Both the position numbers and the translations under genes were made by a program. A stretch of DNA of 64,000 nt from an uncultured Bacteroidales bacterium (GTDB lineage: Bacteria > Bacteroidota > Bacteroidia > Bacteroidales > Bacteroidaceae): NCBI GenBank assembly GCA_902781515.1, contig CACZJU010000001.1:124001-188000 (forward strand), written 5' to 3'. Shown here piece by piece: positions 1 to 8,577 of this stretch. Within the stretch, counting starts at the first letter, position 1. Each line of letters starts with the position of its first letter. Under the pieces are notes generated by a model. It was not told where the DNA came from. It searched no databases and saw only the letters and a program-made list of their open reading frames with translations.

Positions 1-369
1 CCACTTGTTGAAGAGATTCAGGATGAACTGCACGCTCTTGGTTTTGATATCACTTCGCTAGGGGGCGGCAGTTATAGTATACAGGGTTTGCCTGCGGGAT
101 TTGAGGGCGCGGATCCACGACAATTGCTTACTGACATCATAGATACATTACGTGAACGGGCTCAAGGACTGGATCAGGAATTACACCATCGAATAGCAAT
201 TGCACTATCACGACGTGCTGCGATTCCTGTTGGTCAGGTGTTGTCGCAAAATGAGATGGAGGATTTGGTGGAAAAGCTTTTCCAGCTTTCAGAACCCAAC
301 TATACACCCGATGGAAAGACGATTGTTGTCATTTATCCACATGAAAATATGGAGAAAATGTTCAAATAA
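1..369 (+). CDS. mutL: DNA mismatch repair protein MutL, C-terminal fragment
   Basis: The reading frame is open from base 1 and ends at 369, giving the last 122 residues; the start lies outside the window. The fragment matches the end of the MutL C-terminal dimerisation domain, with the stretches SRRAAIPVGQVLSQNEM and NYTPDGKTIV close to the stop, as in Bacteroidota MutL. MutL couples MutS mismatch recognition to downstream repair; its C-terminal domain dimerises and in many bacteria carries the endonuclease site, which is not visible in this fragment. The identification rests on family resemblance of a short piece. Confidence 0.82.
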   Translation, partial: PLVEEIQDELHALGFDITSLGGGSYSIQGLPAGFEGADPRQLLTDIIDTLRERAQGLDQELHHRIAIALSRRAAIPVGQVLSQNEMEDLVEKLFQLSEPNYTPDGKTIVVIYPHENMEKMFK

Positions 370-420
370 TAAGGGAAAATCAACAAAAATCGGTCAAACA
401 TGTAAAAAAACCTTAAATTA

Positions 421-454
421 TTTGCATGTTTCCCACAAATTCTTTGTACCTTTG
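421..454 (+). promoter_or_regulatory. Promoter of the OmpA-type gene
   Basis: A TTTG at 421-424 is followed 22 bp later by TACCTTTG at 447-454. This fits the Bacteroidota sigma-ABfr consensus (TTTG / TAnnTTTG). It predicts a leader of about 50 nt before the ATG at 511. Confidence 0.75.
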
Positions 455-510
455 TGCCCAAACGGATTAATGGAACAAATATAGTTTAACCACTTTAATA
501 AAAACAAAGT

Positions 511-1701
511 ATGAAAAAGTTAATGATGCTTCTTGCTTTCTTTAGCCTGACAAGCGTTGCTTTTGCCGCAGAGACTACAGAAAGCTATCCTACCAGAAAG
601 CATGGTTATGTAAGCAACCGCTTCTGGGACAATTGGTTCATCGATGCAGGTATTACACATCTGTCATTCTATGGTAACCAAGAATTGGGCGTAAGTCCGA
701 AACCTAATAAGAATCCTTTCTGGCCCGGTCGTCGTAGCTGGGGTGGTGAGATTAGCGTAGGTAAGTGGGCTACTCCTGCATTCGGTGTACGTGTTAAGAC
801 TCAGTTCGCTTGGGGTACTCAAGTTAACAAGGACTGGAGCGATCCTACATATGTATCTGGTGCTAACCCCACGTTCAATCAGATGAGCATGAGCTTCCAG
901 CCTATGTTGAACCTGAACAACCTGTTCTGTGGTTACAAGCCCCGCGTATGGAACATTAGTCTGTATGGCGGTCTTGGTTTCATGTACAACTTCGATGAAA
1001 GTGATGCTTCTATGATGGCTACTGTTGGTTTGTTCAATACTTTCAACGTAACAAAGCGTTTCCACATCAACCTCGATCTCTACACCGATTATGCCAACAA
1101 CTACATTGATGGCAATGATACTCCAGGCGTTGGTGGTAAGAAAATCATGAGAAGTGGTGACCTGATGTTCGGCGTTAGCGCTGGTGTTGGTGTTAATCTC
1201 GGTAAGGTAGGATGGGAGAAGGCTCCTGATATGGATGCAATCCTGGCTAACCACAAGTCTCAGATTGACGCCCTGAACGCTTCAATCTCTGGCCTCGAGG
1301 CTGAGAATGCTTCTTTGAAGGCTACTGCTGCAGCTAAGCCCAAGGAGGTTGTTAAGGAAGTTGTTAAGACCGTTGGTGAGTTCCAGTCTACCAGTGCTTC
1401 TGTATTCTTCAACATCAACAAGAGCACTATCGCTTCTAAGAAGGATCTCGTAAATGTTAAGGAATTGGCTGAAGCTGCCAAGAAGAACAATAAGAAGATT
1501 GTTGTTACTGGCTATGCAGATAATAAGACTGGTAGCTCTGCCTATAATCAGGCCCTGTCTGAGCGTCGTGCCGAGGCTGTTAAGCAGGCTCTCGTAGACA
1601 TGGGCGTTGACGCTAGCAAGATTGAGACCTCTGGTCAGGGTGGTGTTGCTGACCTGACTCCAATATCTTACAACCGTCGTGCTGTGGTTACTCTTAAGTA
1701 A
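511..1701 (+). CDS. OmpA-family outer membrane protein
   Basis: A 396-residue porin-like protein that tethers the outer membrane to peptidoglycan. Residues 1-19 are a signal peptide ending in FAA. Residues 20 to about 240 alternate aromatic and small residues as expected for a beta-barrel. Residues about 241-280 form an Ala/Leu/Lys-rich coiled-coil linker. From residue 289 there is an OmpA C-terminal domain with TGYAD (333-337), LSERR (349-353) and NRRAVV near the end, the residues that bind diaminopimelate in this family. The gene has its own promoter and terminator, so it is probably a highly expressed single gene. Confidence 0.9.
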   Translation: MKKLMMLLAFFSLTSVAFAAETTESYPTRKHGYVSNRFWDNWFIDAGITHLSFYGNQELGVSPKPNKNPFWPGRRSWGGEISVGKWATPAFGVRVKTQFAWGTQVNKDWSDPTYVSGANPTFNQMSMSFQPMLNLNNLFCGYKPRVWNISLYGGLGFMYNFDESDASMMATVGLFNTFNVTKRFHINLDLYTDYANNYIDGNDTPGVGGKKIMRSGDLMFGVSAGVGVNLGKVGWEKAPDMDAILANHKSQIDALNASISGLEAENASLKATAAAKPKEVVKEVVKTVGEFQSTSASVFFNINKSTIASKKDLVNVKELAEAAKKNNKKIVVTGYADNKTGSSAYNQALSERRAEAVKQALVDMGVDASKIETSGQGGVADLTPISYNRRAVVTLK

Positions 1702-1724
1702 TCTTTAGAGATATTTGAAATGAT

Positions 1725-1765
1725 GCATCGCATCGTCCTTTTGGATGGTGCGATGCTTCTTTTTT
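1725..1765 (+). terminator. Rho-independent terminator after the OmpA-type gene
   Basis: GCATCGCATCGTCC (1725-1738) pairs with GGATGGTGCGATGC (1743-1756) through 14 pairs including two G-T wobbles, followed by a T-rich run to 1765. Confidence 0.85.
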
Positions 1766-1803
1766 CATTCCGATGAAATGGGGATTTTTATCTGCTTGTA
1801 TAG

Positions 1804-1842
1804 GGAATTTCGGTATATATATGATTTTGTACCAAAATTTCC
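1804..1842. promoter_or_regulatory. Imperfect inverted repeat upstream of the lipoprotein operon promoter
   Basis: GGAATTTCGGTA (1804-1815) and TACCAAAATTTCC (1830-1842) form an imperfect inverted repeat with a 14-nt centre, ending just before the proposed -33 box. Its position suits an operator; it is not a terminator because no T-run follows. No regulator is identified. Confidence 0.4.
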
Positions 1843-1844
1843 TA

Positions 1845-1872
1845 TTTGTTTTCTATTTTGTTACGAATTTTG
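1845..1872 (+). promoter_or_regulatory. Possible promoter of the surface-lipoprotein operon
   Basis: TTTG at 1845-1848 and GAATTTTG at 1865-1872, a one-mismatch version of TAnnTTTG, are separated by 16 bp. The spacing is a little short. It is the best match in the 160 bp before the first operon gene, and no clear promoter is seen between the later genes. Confidence 0.4.
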
Positions 1873-1925
1873 CATCGGTAAAAAGTACGTATTGTAAATT
1901 AAATCTGTAAATTAAATAATTAAAG

Positions 1926-2768
1926 ATGAAAACAAAAAATGTGTTTCTCGGCATGCTTATGTGCTCGACTGTTGGTCTGACTACATCCTGCCTGTCGGAA
2001 GTGAATGATCTGGAACTAAAATCCGGTCAGAATGAAGAACAGAAAGGTCAGTTGATTCTGAATCTAAATTCATCAACTGATTTCTCTTCGCAGACTCGTG
2101 CTCTTAACGAGGCTAATTATCGTAACACGGACAACTTTACAGTCCAACTTTTTAATTCTGCCAATCAGGTAATGCTGGAGTGCAAAGCTTCGGAACTGAA
2201 CAACAATCTTCCTCGTACATTGGAGATTGGCAGTTATGAGGTTAAGGCTTTCTATGGTAATGAAGTCGCTGCTTCACGTAATGAATTCCGTGTTGAGGGT
2301 AGTCAGACTTTTACTATCAAGGCCAATCAGTCCGAAACTGTAAATGTTAGTTGTTTGCCAACTTGTGGTCGTGTGAAGGTGGCTTTTGCCAGTGATATGG
2401 CGGACTACTACAAAGACTATAGCGTTTCGTTTGGCGGAACGCAGAAACTTGGTACAGACAAGTTTGACTGGTCGAAGACAGACACTGAGCCATGGTATGT
2501 TGCCGTTGGTGAAAATGGTGAGACAATTAACTACACTATTAGCGTGAATGCTAAAGATGATTACGCTCATGTAGATGGGAACGGTGTTAAGCAGACCAAT
2601 GGTACAGCTACCGGTTCCTTTAGACTGAACCGTAATGCCGGTTACAAACTTAATGTAAAGCCTGTTTACACTTCAATGACAGAGGGTGGACTGAAGGTTG
2701 TTGTGACCATTGATGAGAGTACTAATGATAAGCCTATCACCATTGAGGTGCCTCTTACTTGGATTTAA
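1926..2768 (+). CDS. DUF4493-type surface lipoprotein 1
   Basis: A 280-residue lipoprotein and first gene of the locus. The lipobox is LTTSC with the lipidated cysteine at residue 22. It is followed by an acidic stretch (SEVNDLE), the kind of sequence that sends Bacteroidota lipoproteins to the cell surface. The body shows the DUF4493 pattern: a first strand GQLILNL, the Thr-Arg-Ala site with Arg58, a strand rich in FTVQL, then a conserved Cys in NVSCLPTCGRVKV and a region resembling a second beta-sandwich. It ends in EVPLTWI. The function of DUF4493 is not established; the locus suggests a surface fibre or glycan-binding role. The next gene begins 45 bp downstream. Confidence 0.75.
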   Translation: MKTKNVFLGMLMCSTVGLTTSCLSEVNDLELKSGQNEEQKGQLILNLNSSTDFSSQTRALNEANYRNTDNFTVQLFNSANQVMLECKASELNNNLPRTLEIGSYEVKAFYGNEVAASRNEFRVEGSQTFTIKANQSETVNVSCLPTCGRVKVAFASDMADYYKDYSVSFGGTQKLGTDKFDWSKTDTEPWYVAVGENGETINYTISVNAKDDYAHVDGNGVKQTNGTATGSFRLNRNAGYKLNVKPVYTSMTEGGLKVVVTIDESTNDKPITIEVPLTWI

Positions 2769-2813
2769 GTATATTACACGAAAGTTAGAAACCTAAAATA
2801 AAGAATAAAAGAT

Positions 2814-4076
2814 ATGAAACTAAAAAATACATTCCTTATTGGAATAGCAGCCATTGCAGGTCTCTCGTCGTGTGTTAACGAGAATATAGAAGCTGAAGGC
2901 GCTTCTTCTGACAAAGGCATTATGATGCTTGATGTGTCATTGTTGAAGCCTGAGGCTACTCGTGCTCAAAGTGAAGTTACGACATATCCTGTTATTGTAA
3001 AGGATGCCAATGGTAATACTGTTGCAAATTATACTTCAGTAAGTGAGGTTCCCTCGCAGGTGTCAATGTCAGTAGGTAATTATACAGTTATCTCTCATAC
3101 CCCTGGTGTTATTCAGAAGATGATGTCATATCCCTATTATCAGGGTGAAAAGGACATGGAAATCATGAAGAATTTGGTTTCCGAGGTAAAGGTTGTATGC
3201 ACTATGCAGAACAGTAGCATCAAGGTAAACTATGACAGTGATTTCCTGAACACATTCTCATCGTGGGCCATAACAATTGATGATGGTAGCGATGCAGTTA
3301 TTTCCTTTACGAATGAAGACGGCGAAACTCCTGATGCCATATATTATTATTTTACAAATAATGTTGAGGAATTGGTTGTAAATTTCCGTGCTACTACTAA
3401 TGAAGGTGCAACAGTTTCTGCCCGCAATACAATTACCAAGAGTCAGGCAACAGAAAGCTACGATAACGACAATACAAACTTTAGTGGAGGTGATGCTATT
3501 GTAATTGATTTCACTCCTGTAGAATCGACAGAAGGTAAGGTAACTGGTATTTCAATTTCAGCTACGGTAACCTTCGAGGAGAGTGAGGGTACAGCCAGTC
3601 TGGATGTAACTGATGCAGGATTCCAGGAGGAAGAGAATCAAGAACCTATACCTGGACCTGGCAGTGATGTTCCCATTACATTGAACTTACCCTCTAATAT
3701 GACAGTAAGTGCAGCCACAGACAAGTCTCTTGGTGATACTTATATTGCATGTGAAAAGGGTATAAAGAGCATTAAGGTGAACATTGTCAGCACCAGCGAT
3801 GAAATGGTAAGCTCTCTCCAAGATTTGAGCGCAGGCTATAGTGTTGATTTCTTGAGTGGTGCAGAAATAGTAGGTAACCAGAACGTGGTTCAGCTCTTCA
3901 ATGACCTTAACCAGCCGCTCAGTGTTCCTGCACAGGGTGATACGGAATACACCTTCCCCATTGGTAATTTCTTCGGCCTGCTTGGTTTCCTCAGTGGTGA
4001 CCACACCTTCAATATGGTTGTAGAAGATATGGAAGGCAATAAGAAGAATGGTAGTCTGACATTAACTGTAGAATAA
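2814..4076 (+). CDS. DUF4493-type surface lipoprotein 2, with extra C-terminal domain
   Basis: A 420-residue lipoprotein with lipobox GLSSC, Cys20 followed by VNENIEAE. The N-terminal half is a DUF4493 unit: strand MMLDVSLL, then TRA with Arg50, then a PYYQGEKDMEI segment and VVCTMQNSSIKV. After a proline-rich linker (near residue 280, EPIPGPGSDVP) comes a second domain of about 135 residues that I do not recognise. It lies between lipoprotein 1 and the PCMD protein on the same strand with short gaps (45 and 23 bp), so co-transcription is likely. Confidence 0.72.
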   Translation: MKLKNTFLIGIAAIAGLSSCVNENIEAEGASSDKGIMMLDVSLLKPEATRAQSEVTTYPVIVKDANGNTVANYTSVSEVPSQVSMSVGNYTVISHTPGVIQKMMSYPYYQGEKDMEIMKNLVSEVKVVCTMQNSSIKVNYDSDFLNTFSSWAITIDDGSDAVISFTNEDGETPDAIYYYFTNNVEELVVNFRATTNEGATVSARNTITKSQATESYDNDNTNFSGGDAIVIDFTPVESTEGKVTGISISATVTFEESEGTASLDVTDAGFQEEENQEPIPGPGSDVPITLNLPSNMTVSAATDKSLGDTYIACEKGIKSIKVNIVSTSDEMVSSLQDLSAGYSVDFLSGAEIVGNQNVVQLFNDLNQPLSVPAQGDTEYTFPIGNFFGLLGFLSGDHTFNMVVEDMEGNKKNGSLTLTVE

Positions 4077-4099
4077 CCCACGATAAAAAGCATACTAAA

Positions 4100-5875
4100 A
4101 TGAAAAAGATATATTCAATACTGTCTCTCCTCTGCGCAGCATTTGTGTTTGCGTCATGTGCAGCCGATAAGGAGAATGCCGAAGAGGTGGGATATCTGAA
4201 ATTGGAGATGAACACGCTCGTGTCTACGCACACACGTGTTACAAGTAAACCGGATGATTACGATGCAAAGAAAATGCATGTCGAGATTCGCAATTCAGCC
4301 GGTGTAGTAGTTCTTGAAACCGAGGATGTTGCAAACGATGCTAATTTCAAACAGAACATCGTTCTTGTTCCTGGCACATATACAATTGTTGCTCATTCAG
4401 CTGGATGGGATGGTAGCGACTCAGCAATGGGTGCTCCCTATTATGCAGGTATGACAACTGTAAATATCACAGCTAAAGTCCTTAAAACAGCTAGTCTTAC
4501 ATGTACTCAGGCAAATGTCAAGGTAACGGTGAACTGGGATCAGAGTTTCCGCGATAACTTTAAGAAGGCCCAAGTGGTTGTAACCAGCAGTCTTGATGGT
4601 GTTGCTCTGCGTAACTTTGTTATGGGTTCCACAGTTGGTTCTGCCTACTTCCCTGTAGCTCCCCTGAACCTCATGGTTTCTGTAGAGAACAATAATGGTG
4701 GCAAGTTCTATCAGGAAAATACAATCGAAGATGTGAATCCACGTGACCATTTCATCATCAACTACAAGGTGGCAGAAGGTGGTAAGATGGGTGGTGTCAC
4801 AGTCTTTGTTGACGATGCTACAAACACCTACACCTACAATGTGGAAGTTCCTCGTAAGAGTTCTACAGCTTTGCAGGCCAATAATGCCAATGCATGGGGT
4901 AATTTTGCTCAGCTTGCAGGTATGGTTACAGCTAAGACCAGCGACTTTGATCCTACATGTGTGTCAATGCAGTGGAAACTTCAGTCGGATGCTAACTGGA
5001 CAACCATCGATAACAGCCTGCTGACAAAGAACGGTGATAACTTCAGTTATAAACTGACAAACTTGTCTCCATCTACGGCATATCAGTATCGTCTCAATTA
5101 TAAGAAGGGCGATATAGAGGTGAACAGTAATGAAGTGAAGTTTACCACAGATCCAATGACAGCTGTTACCAATGGTGGATTTGAGAACTGGTGGAAGGAT
5201 GGAAGCGTATGGTATCCCAACGCTCAGGGTGGAGTACACTTCTGGGATTCTTCTAACCCAGGTTCTGCCAGCATGGGTGAAAGCTATAACGTTACAACTC
5301 GAACCACTGATGCCCATAGCGGTTCTTATGCTGCACGTCTGGGTTCAACCTATGTGATTATCAAGTTTGCAGCTGCGAGTCTTTACACAGGTTCGTTTGA
5401 CCATCTTGTTGGTACTAAGGGTGCTGTTCTAAATTGGGGTCAACCATTTACGGCACGTCCAACGGCTCTTAAGGGCTGGATGAAGTATACACCTGGAAGC
5501 ATTAATCGTGGAACCCAACCTTCTGGAATCGGTGCTCCTGTCAAGGGGGCTAACGACCAGTGTCAGGTTTACTGTGCATTGCTTGATGGTGCCGTACAGA
5601 TTGATAACACACAAATCGAGGCAACCTTCCCCAAGTGGGATGGCAGCGATTCCCGAGTCATAGCATATGGACAATTGACAAAGGATACAGAAGATAGTGA
5701 CTGGGCACAGTTTAACATACCATTGACTTATTATAGTGCAACACGTAAGCCTACCCACGTGCTTATTCTTTGCTCTTCAAGTAAGTTCGGTGATTACTTC
5801 TATGGTTCTGATTCCAGTGTCCTGTTGCTTGATGACTTTGAATTTGAATATGGTACAGAACCTATAATACAGTAA
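4100..5875 (+). CDS. DUF4493-PCMD surface lipoprotein
   Basis: A 591-residue lipoprotein. Lipobox VFASC gives Cys20, followed by AADKENAEE. The DUF4493 unit occupies roughly residues 30-230, with THTR and Arg46. A fibronectin-like segment follows (residues about 265-350, ending in TAYQYRLNYKKGD). The C-terminal 230 residues match the PCMD family (putative carbohydrate metabolism domain): FENWW near the start, SYVIIKFAA-like and SSSKFGDYFYGSD near the end. PCMD proteins are known from Bacteroides glycan-use loci, where a sugar-binding role is proposed; no enzymatic residues are evident here. The stop codon abuts the ATG of the next gene (TAAATG), so translation is likely coupled. Confidence 0.78.
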   Translation: MKKIYSILSLLCAAFVFASCAADKENAEEVGYLKLEMNTLVSTHTRVTSKPDDYDAKKMHVEIRNSAGVVVLETEDVANDANFKQNIVLVPGTYTIVAHSAGWDGSDSAMGAPYYAGMTTVNITAKVLKTASLTCTQANVKVTVNWDQSFRDNFKKAQVVVTSSLDGVALRNFVMGSTVGSAYFPVAPLNLMVSVENNNGGKFYQENTIEDVNPRDHFIINYKVAEGGKMGGVTVFVDDATNTYTYNVEVPRKSSTALQANNANAWGNFAQLAGMVTAKTSDFDPTCVSMQWKLQSDANWTTIDNSLLTKNGDNFSYKLTNLSPSTAYQYRLNYKKGDIEVNSNEVKFTTDPMTAVTNGGFENWWKDGSVWYPNAQGGVHFWDSSNPGSASMGESYNVTTRTTDAHSGSYAARLGSTYVIIKFAAASLYTGSFDHLVGTKGAVLNWGQPFTARPTALKGWMKYTPGSINRGTQPSGIGAPVKGANDQCQVYCALLDGAVQIDNTQIEATFPKWDGSDSRVIAYGQLTKDTEDSDWAQFNIPLTYYSATRKPTHVLILCSSSKFGDYFYGSDSSVLLLDDFEFEYGTEPIIQ

Positions 5876-6847
5876 ATGAGTAAGATACATTTGAGATTTC
5901 TTGTTGCCCTGCTGCTGACATTCGTGTCGGCAGCAGTTGGCGCGCAAGAAGTAACCCGAGTTAGGTATGTTCACGATTCCATTTTTGTTCGTGATACAGT
6001 ATATGTAAATCAGACCCCAGATACATCGGCCATAGCTGCGGCAGTGCGTGCAACAATGCTTCGTGTCCTAAATGAACAGAACTTAGGCAAGGCACAGAAT
6101 GTTACTCCTGAAACTGATGAATCTCACCGAACTCGTGCAGAGCAAATCTGGGACCGCTCGCAGTCGAAGCGCAAGATTGAGCGTGTACCTCGTGAAATGA
6201 TGAAGTCAACCTTTGTTCCCAAAGGACAATGGATGGTTGGTGGTACCATCAATTTCTCGGAATGGGACACTGACAACTATAATCTTACAGTGTTGAAGAA
6301 CGTTGACATTGAGGGCCATACGTTCAGTGCTAGTCCATATTTTGGATATTTCGTAGCCAAGAATCTGGCGATTGGTGCCCGTTACAATTATACGCGCAAC
6401 TATTTCTTCTTAGGAAAATTTGATTTGAATTTGGGTGATGACTTTAACATTAGTCTTGAAGATATCTATTATCTTGGTCACACGCATACATTCGACTTTT
6501 TTGTACGTCCTTATCTGAGCCTAAGTAAGAGCAATACCTATGGAGCATTCGTAGAGATTCGTGCGGGGTATGCCCATACTACTAGTAAAAATAGTACTGG
6601 AAGTGGTGTTACTTATGATGGCAGTTTCACGAAGACAAATACACTGCAACTCAATGTTTGTCCGGGTATGGCAGTCTTTGCAACAGACTTCTTGGCTGTT
6701 GAGGCCAGTATCGGTATTATGGGCTTGAAGTATCGTTGGGTAGATCAAAAAACCAATCAGGTGGAAACTGGTAAGAGCCGTACAGCCGGTGCTAATTTTA
6801 AGTTCAATTTTCTGAGCGTTAATTTAGGTCTGACATTCTATTTATGA
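5876..6847 (+). CDS. Outer-membrane beta-barrel protein of the lipoprotein locus
   Basis: A 323-residue protein with a signal peptide ending VGAQ (cleavage about residue 23) and no lipobox. Residues about 24-110 are polar and partly helical and could reach into the periplasm. From about residue 115, repeated amphipathic strands rich in Tyr, Phe and Gly (GQWMVGGTINF, YFGYFVAKNLAIGARYNY) end in SVNLGLTFYL, a terminal strand typical of outer-membrane barrels. It starts directly after the preceding stop and overlaps the next gene by ATGA. This makes it the only integral outer-membrane component of the locus, and so a candidate anchor or export partner for the lipoproteins. Confidence 0.72.
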   Translation: MSKIHLRFLVALLLTFVSAAVGAQEVTRVRYVHDSIFVRDTVYVNQTPDTSAIAAAVRATMLRVLNEQNLGKAQNVTPETDESHRTRAEQIWDRSQSKRKIERVPREMMKSTFVPKGQWMVGGTINFSEWDTDNYNLTVLKNVDIEGHTFSASPYFGYFVAKNLAIGARYNYTRNYFFLGKFDLNLGDDFNISLEDIYYLGHTHTFDFFVRPYLSLSKSNTYGAFVEIRAGYAHTTSKNSTGSGVTYDGSFTKTNTLQLNVCPGMAVFATDFLAVEASIGIMGLKYRWVDQKTNQVETGKSRTAGANFKFNFLSVNLGLTFYL

Positions 6848-8577
6848 TACGAGGTAAGGATATATTCGTTGTTTTGTTGACGACGCTGGTCTTTTCGGCT
6901 TGCGACGTTAATGATGATGTCCCATTCCCTATTGTTGAGGGTGCTATAACTGCCTTTGAGGTTGAAGGACAATGCAATTCGGATGACAGCGGTTTTGCTG
7001 AGGCTAATATTGATCGCGACAATATGATTGTTGATGTTTATGTGAGTGATAGGGTCGATGTGTCGAAATTACGCATTAATCGATTAGAAGTAAGCAATGA
7101 TGCCACTATTCATCCTAATCCTGAACTTTGTCTTGATGCTGAAGCTTTCCCTCAAAAAAGTTTCACGAGTCCTGCCAGTGGAAATGCGTCACGTATAAAC
7201 TTTTCCAACGATAGTTGCCGGTTCACTCTTCATACCTATCAGGACTATGATTGGAATGTGCGTGTGCATCAGATTGTTATGCGCGAGATTCGTTTGGCAG
7301 GTCAGGTTGGAGATGCTATAATTGACACGGAAAGTCACACTGCAATAATTTATGTATCTTTAACCAAGGATCTTCAGCGCCTACCGGTTATCAGTTTTAA
7401 TCTGGGAGGACAGCATGGCTCAGTGACACCAGATCCAACAGCTACAGGAACCTATGATTTCTCACAGATGCGTAAGTTCAAGGTTACTTCGGGAACGGGT
7501 GCTTCCACTGATTGGCGTGTGTTTGTATATCATACAGATGCTATTGAGGAAACAACGGCTTCGGCTTTCCCTCATAGTGCTGTTGCGTACATTAGTGGCG
7601 AGGTGCCAAGCGGAGCGGAACCTGTTATTGAATATCATGCAGAAGGAGTCACTGAGTGGACTAAAGTCAATCCAGAGCAAATTACCCAGAAGGGACGTAA
7701 CTATACAGCGAAACTTACCGGCTTAAAACCTGGAAGAACGTACACCTATCATGTTATTGGCGGAAGCAGTCAAACAGAGAATAAGACATTCACCACTGTT
7801 GTTGCCCAGCAATTGGAAAATGCCAACTTTGAAGAGTGGAGTATTTTAGTAAATGAAAATCCAGTAAAGAATCTCTATCAGCCATGGGGCGAAGGTAAAA
7901 CTCCTTATTGGGGAACTGGTAATCCTGGAGCGACATCGGTAGGAGCCAGCAATAGTACATATTCAGAAGACCCTATACATGGAAAGTATGCAAATCTTCA
8001 GTCTAAATATATTGTTATCAAGTTCGCTGCCGGAAATATATTCACAGGCGAATATCTTGAAACTGAAGGTGCTAACGGTGTGCTTTCGTTTGGCCGTCCT
8101 TTCACGGCTTTCCCCACAAAGTTAAAATTCGAATTTACATATCAGACATCGTCAATTAACAGAGTTGGTAAGTGGTCTCCTTATTACACTAAATATATGA
8201 CACAGGATTTCTTTGAAGGACTGGTGGGACAGCCTGACTCTTGTAGCGTATATGTCGCACTCGGCGATTGGGAACCTACAACATATACGACTAAGAAGGG
8301 TGATGTTTACACTTGTCCATATCTTATTCGTACGAAGCCTGATGATCTTCATTTAATGAATTTGAGAGATTCACACCTTATTGCTTATGGGCAGATGACT
8401 GTAGGTGAGAATGTTCCATCATGGAAGAAAGAAACCATAACCATTGACTATAGAGTTACTGACCGTCAGCCTAAGTATATCATTGTTGTTGCTTCATCAA
8501 GCAAATATGGTGACTATTTTACAGGTAGTGATGAATCATTATTACAAATAGATAATTTAGAATTACTTTATGAATAA
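6844..8577 (+). CDS. PCMD surface lipoprotein without DUF4493
   Basis: A 577-residue lipoprotein with lipobox VFSAC, Cys20 followed by DVNDD. Two strand-rich domains fill residues about 30-240; they are unlike DUF4493 and lack the Thr-Arg site. A fibronectin-like segment (about 245-325) and a C-terminal PCMD domain follow. The PCMD shares FEEWS, YIVIKFAAGNIFTGEYL and SSSKYGDYFTGSD with the DUF4493-PCMD gene two positions upstream. It overlaps the barrel gene by 4 bp and the next gene by 8 bp, a strong sign of one transcript. The PCMD / barrel / PCMD order suggests a working trio. Confidence 0.75.
   Translation: MIRGKDIFVVLLTTLVFSACDVNDDVPFPIVEGAITAFEVEGQCNSDDSGFAEANIDRDNMIVDVYVSDRVDVSKLRINRLEVSNDATIHPNPELCLDAEAFPQKSFTSPASGNASRINFSNDSCRFTLHTYQDYDWNVRVHQIVMREIRLAGQVGDAIIDTESHTAIIYVSLTKDLQRLPVISFNLGGQHGSVTPDPTATGTYDFSQMRKFKVTSGTGASTDWRVFVYHTDAIEETTASAFPHSAVAYISGEVPSGAEPVIEYHAEGVTEWTKVNPEQITQKGRNYTAKLTGLKPGRTYTYHVIGGSSQTENKTFTTVVAQQLENANFEEWSILVNENPVKNLYQPWGEGKTPYWGTGNPGATSVGASNSTYSEDPIHGKYANLQSKYIVIKFAAGNIFTGEYLETEGANGVLSFGRPFTAFPTKLKFEFTYQTSSINRVGKWSPYYTKYMTQDFFEGLVGQPDSCSVYVALGDWEPTTYTTKKGDVYTCPYLIRTKPDDLHLMNLRDSHLIAYGQMTVGENVPSWKKETITIDYRVTDRQPKYIIVVASSSKYGDYFTGSDESLLQIDNLELLYE

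Noticed and set aside
664-1254. 196-codon minus-strand frame in the OmpA-type gene
   Set aside because: It is a shadow of a strongly biased codon pattern; the OmpA frame is complete with signal peptide and C-terminal domain.
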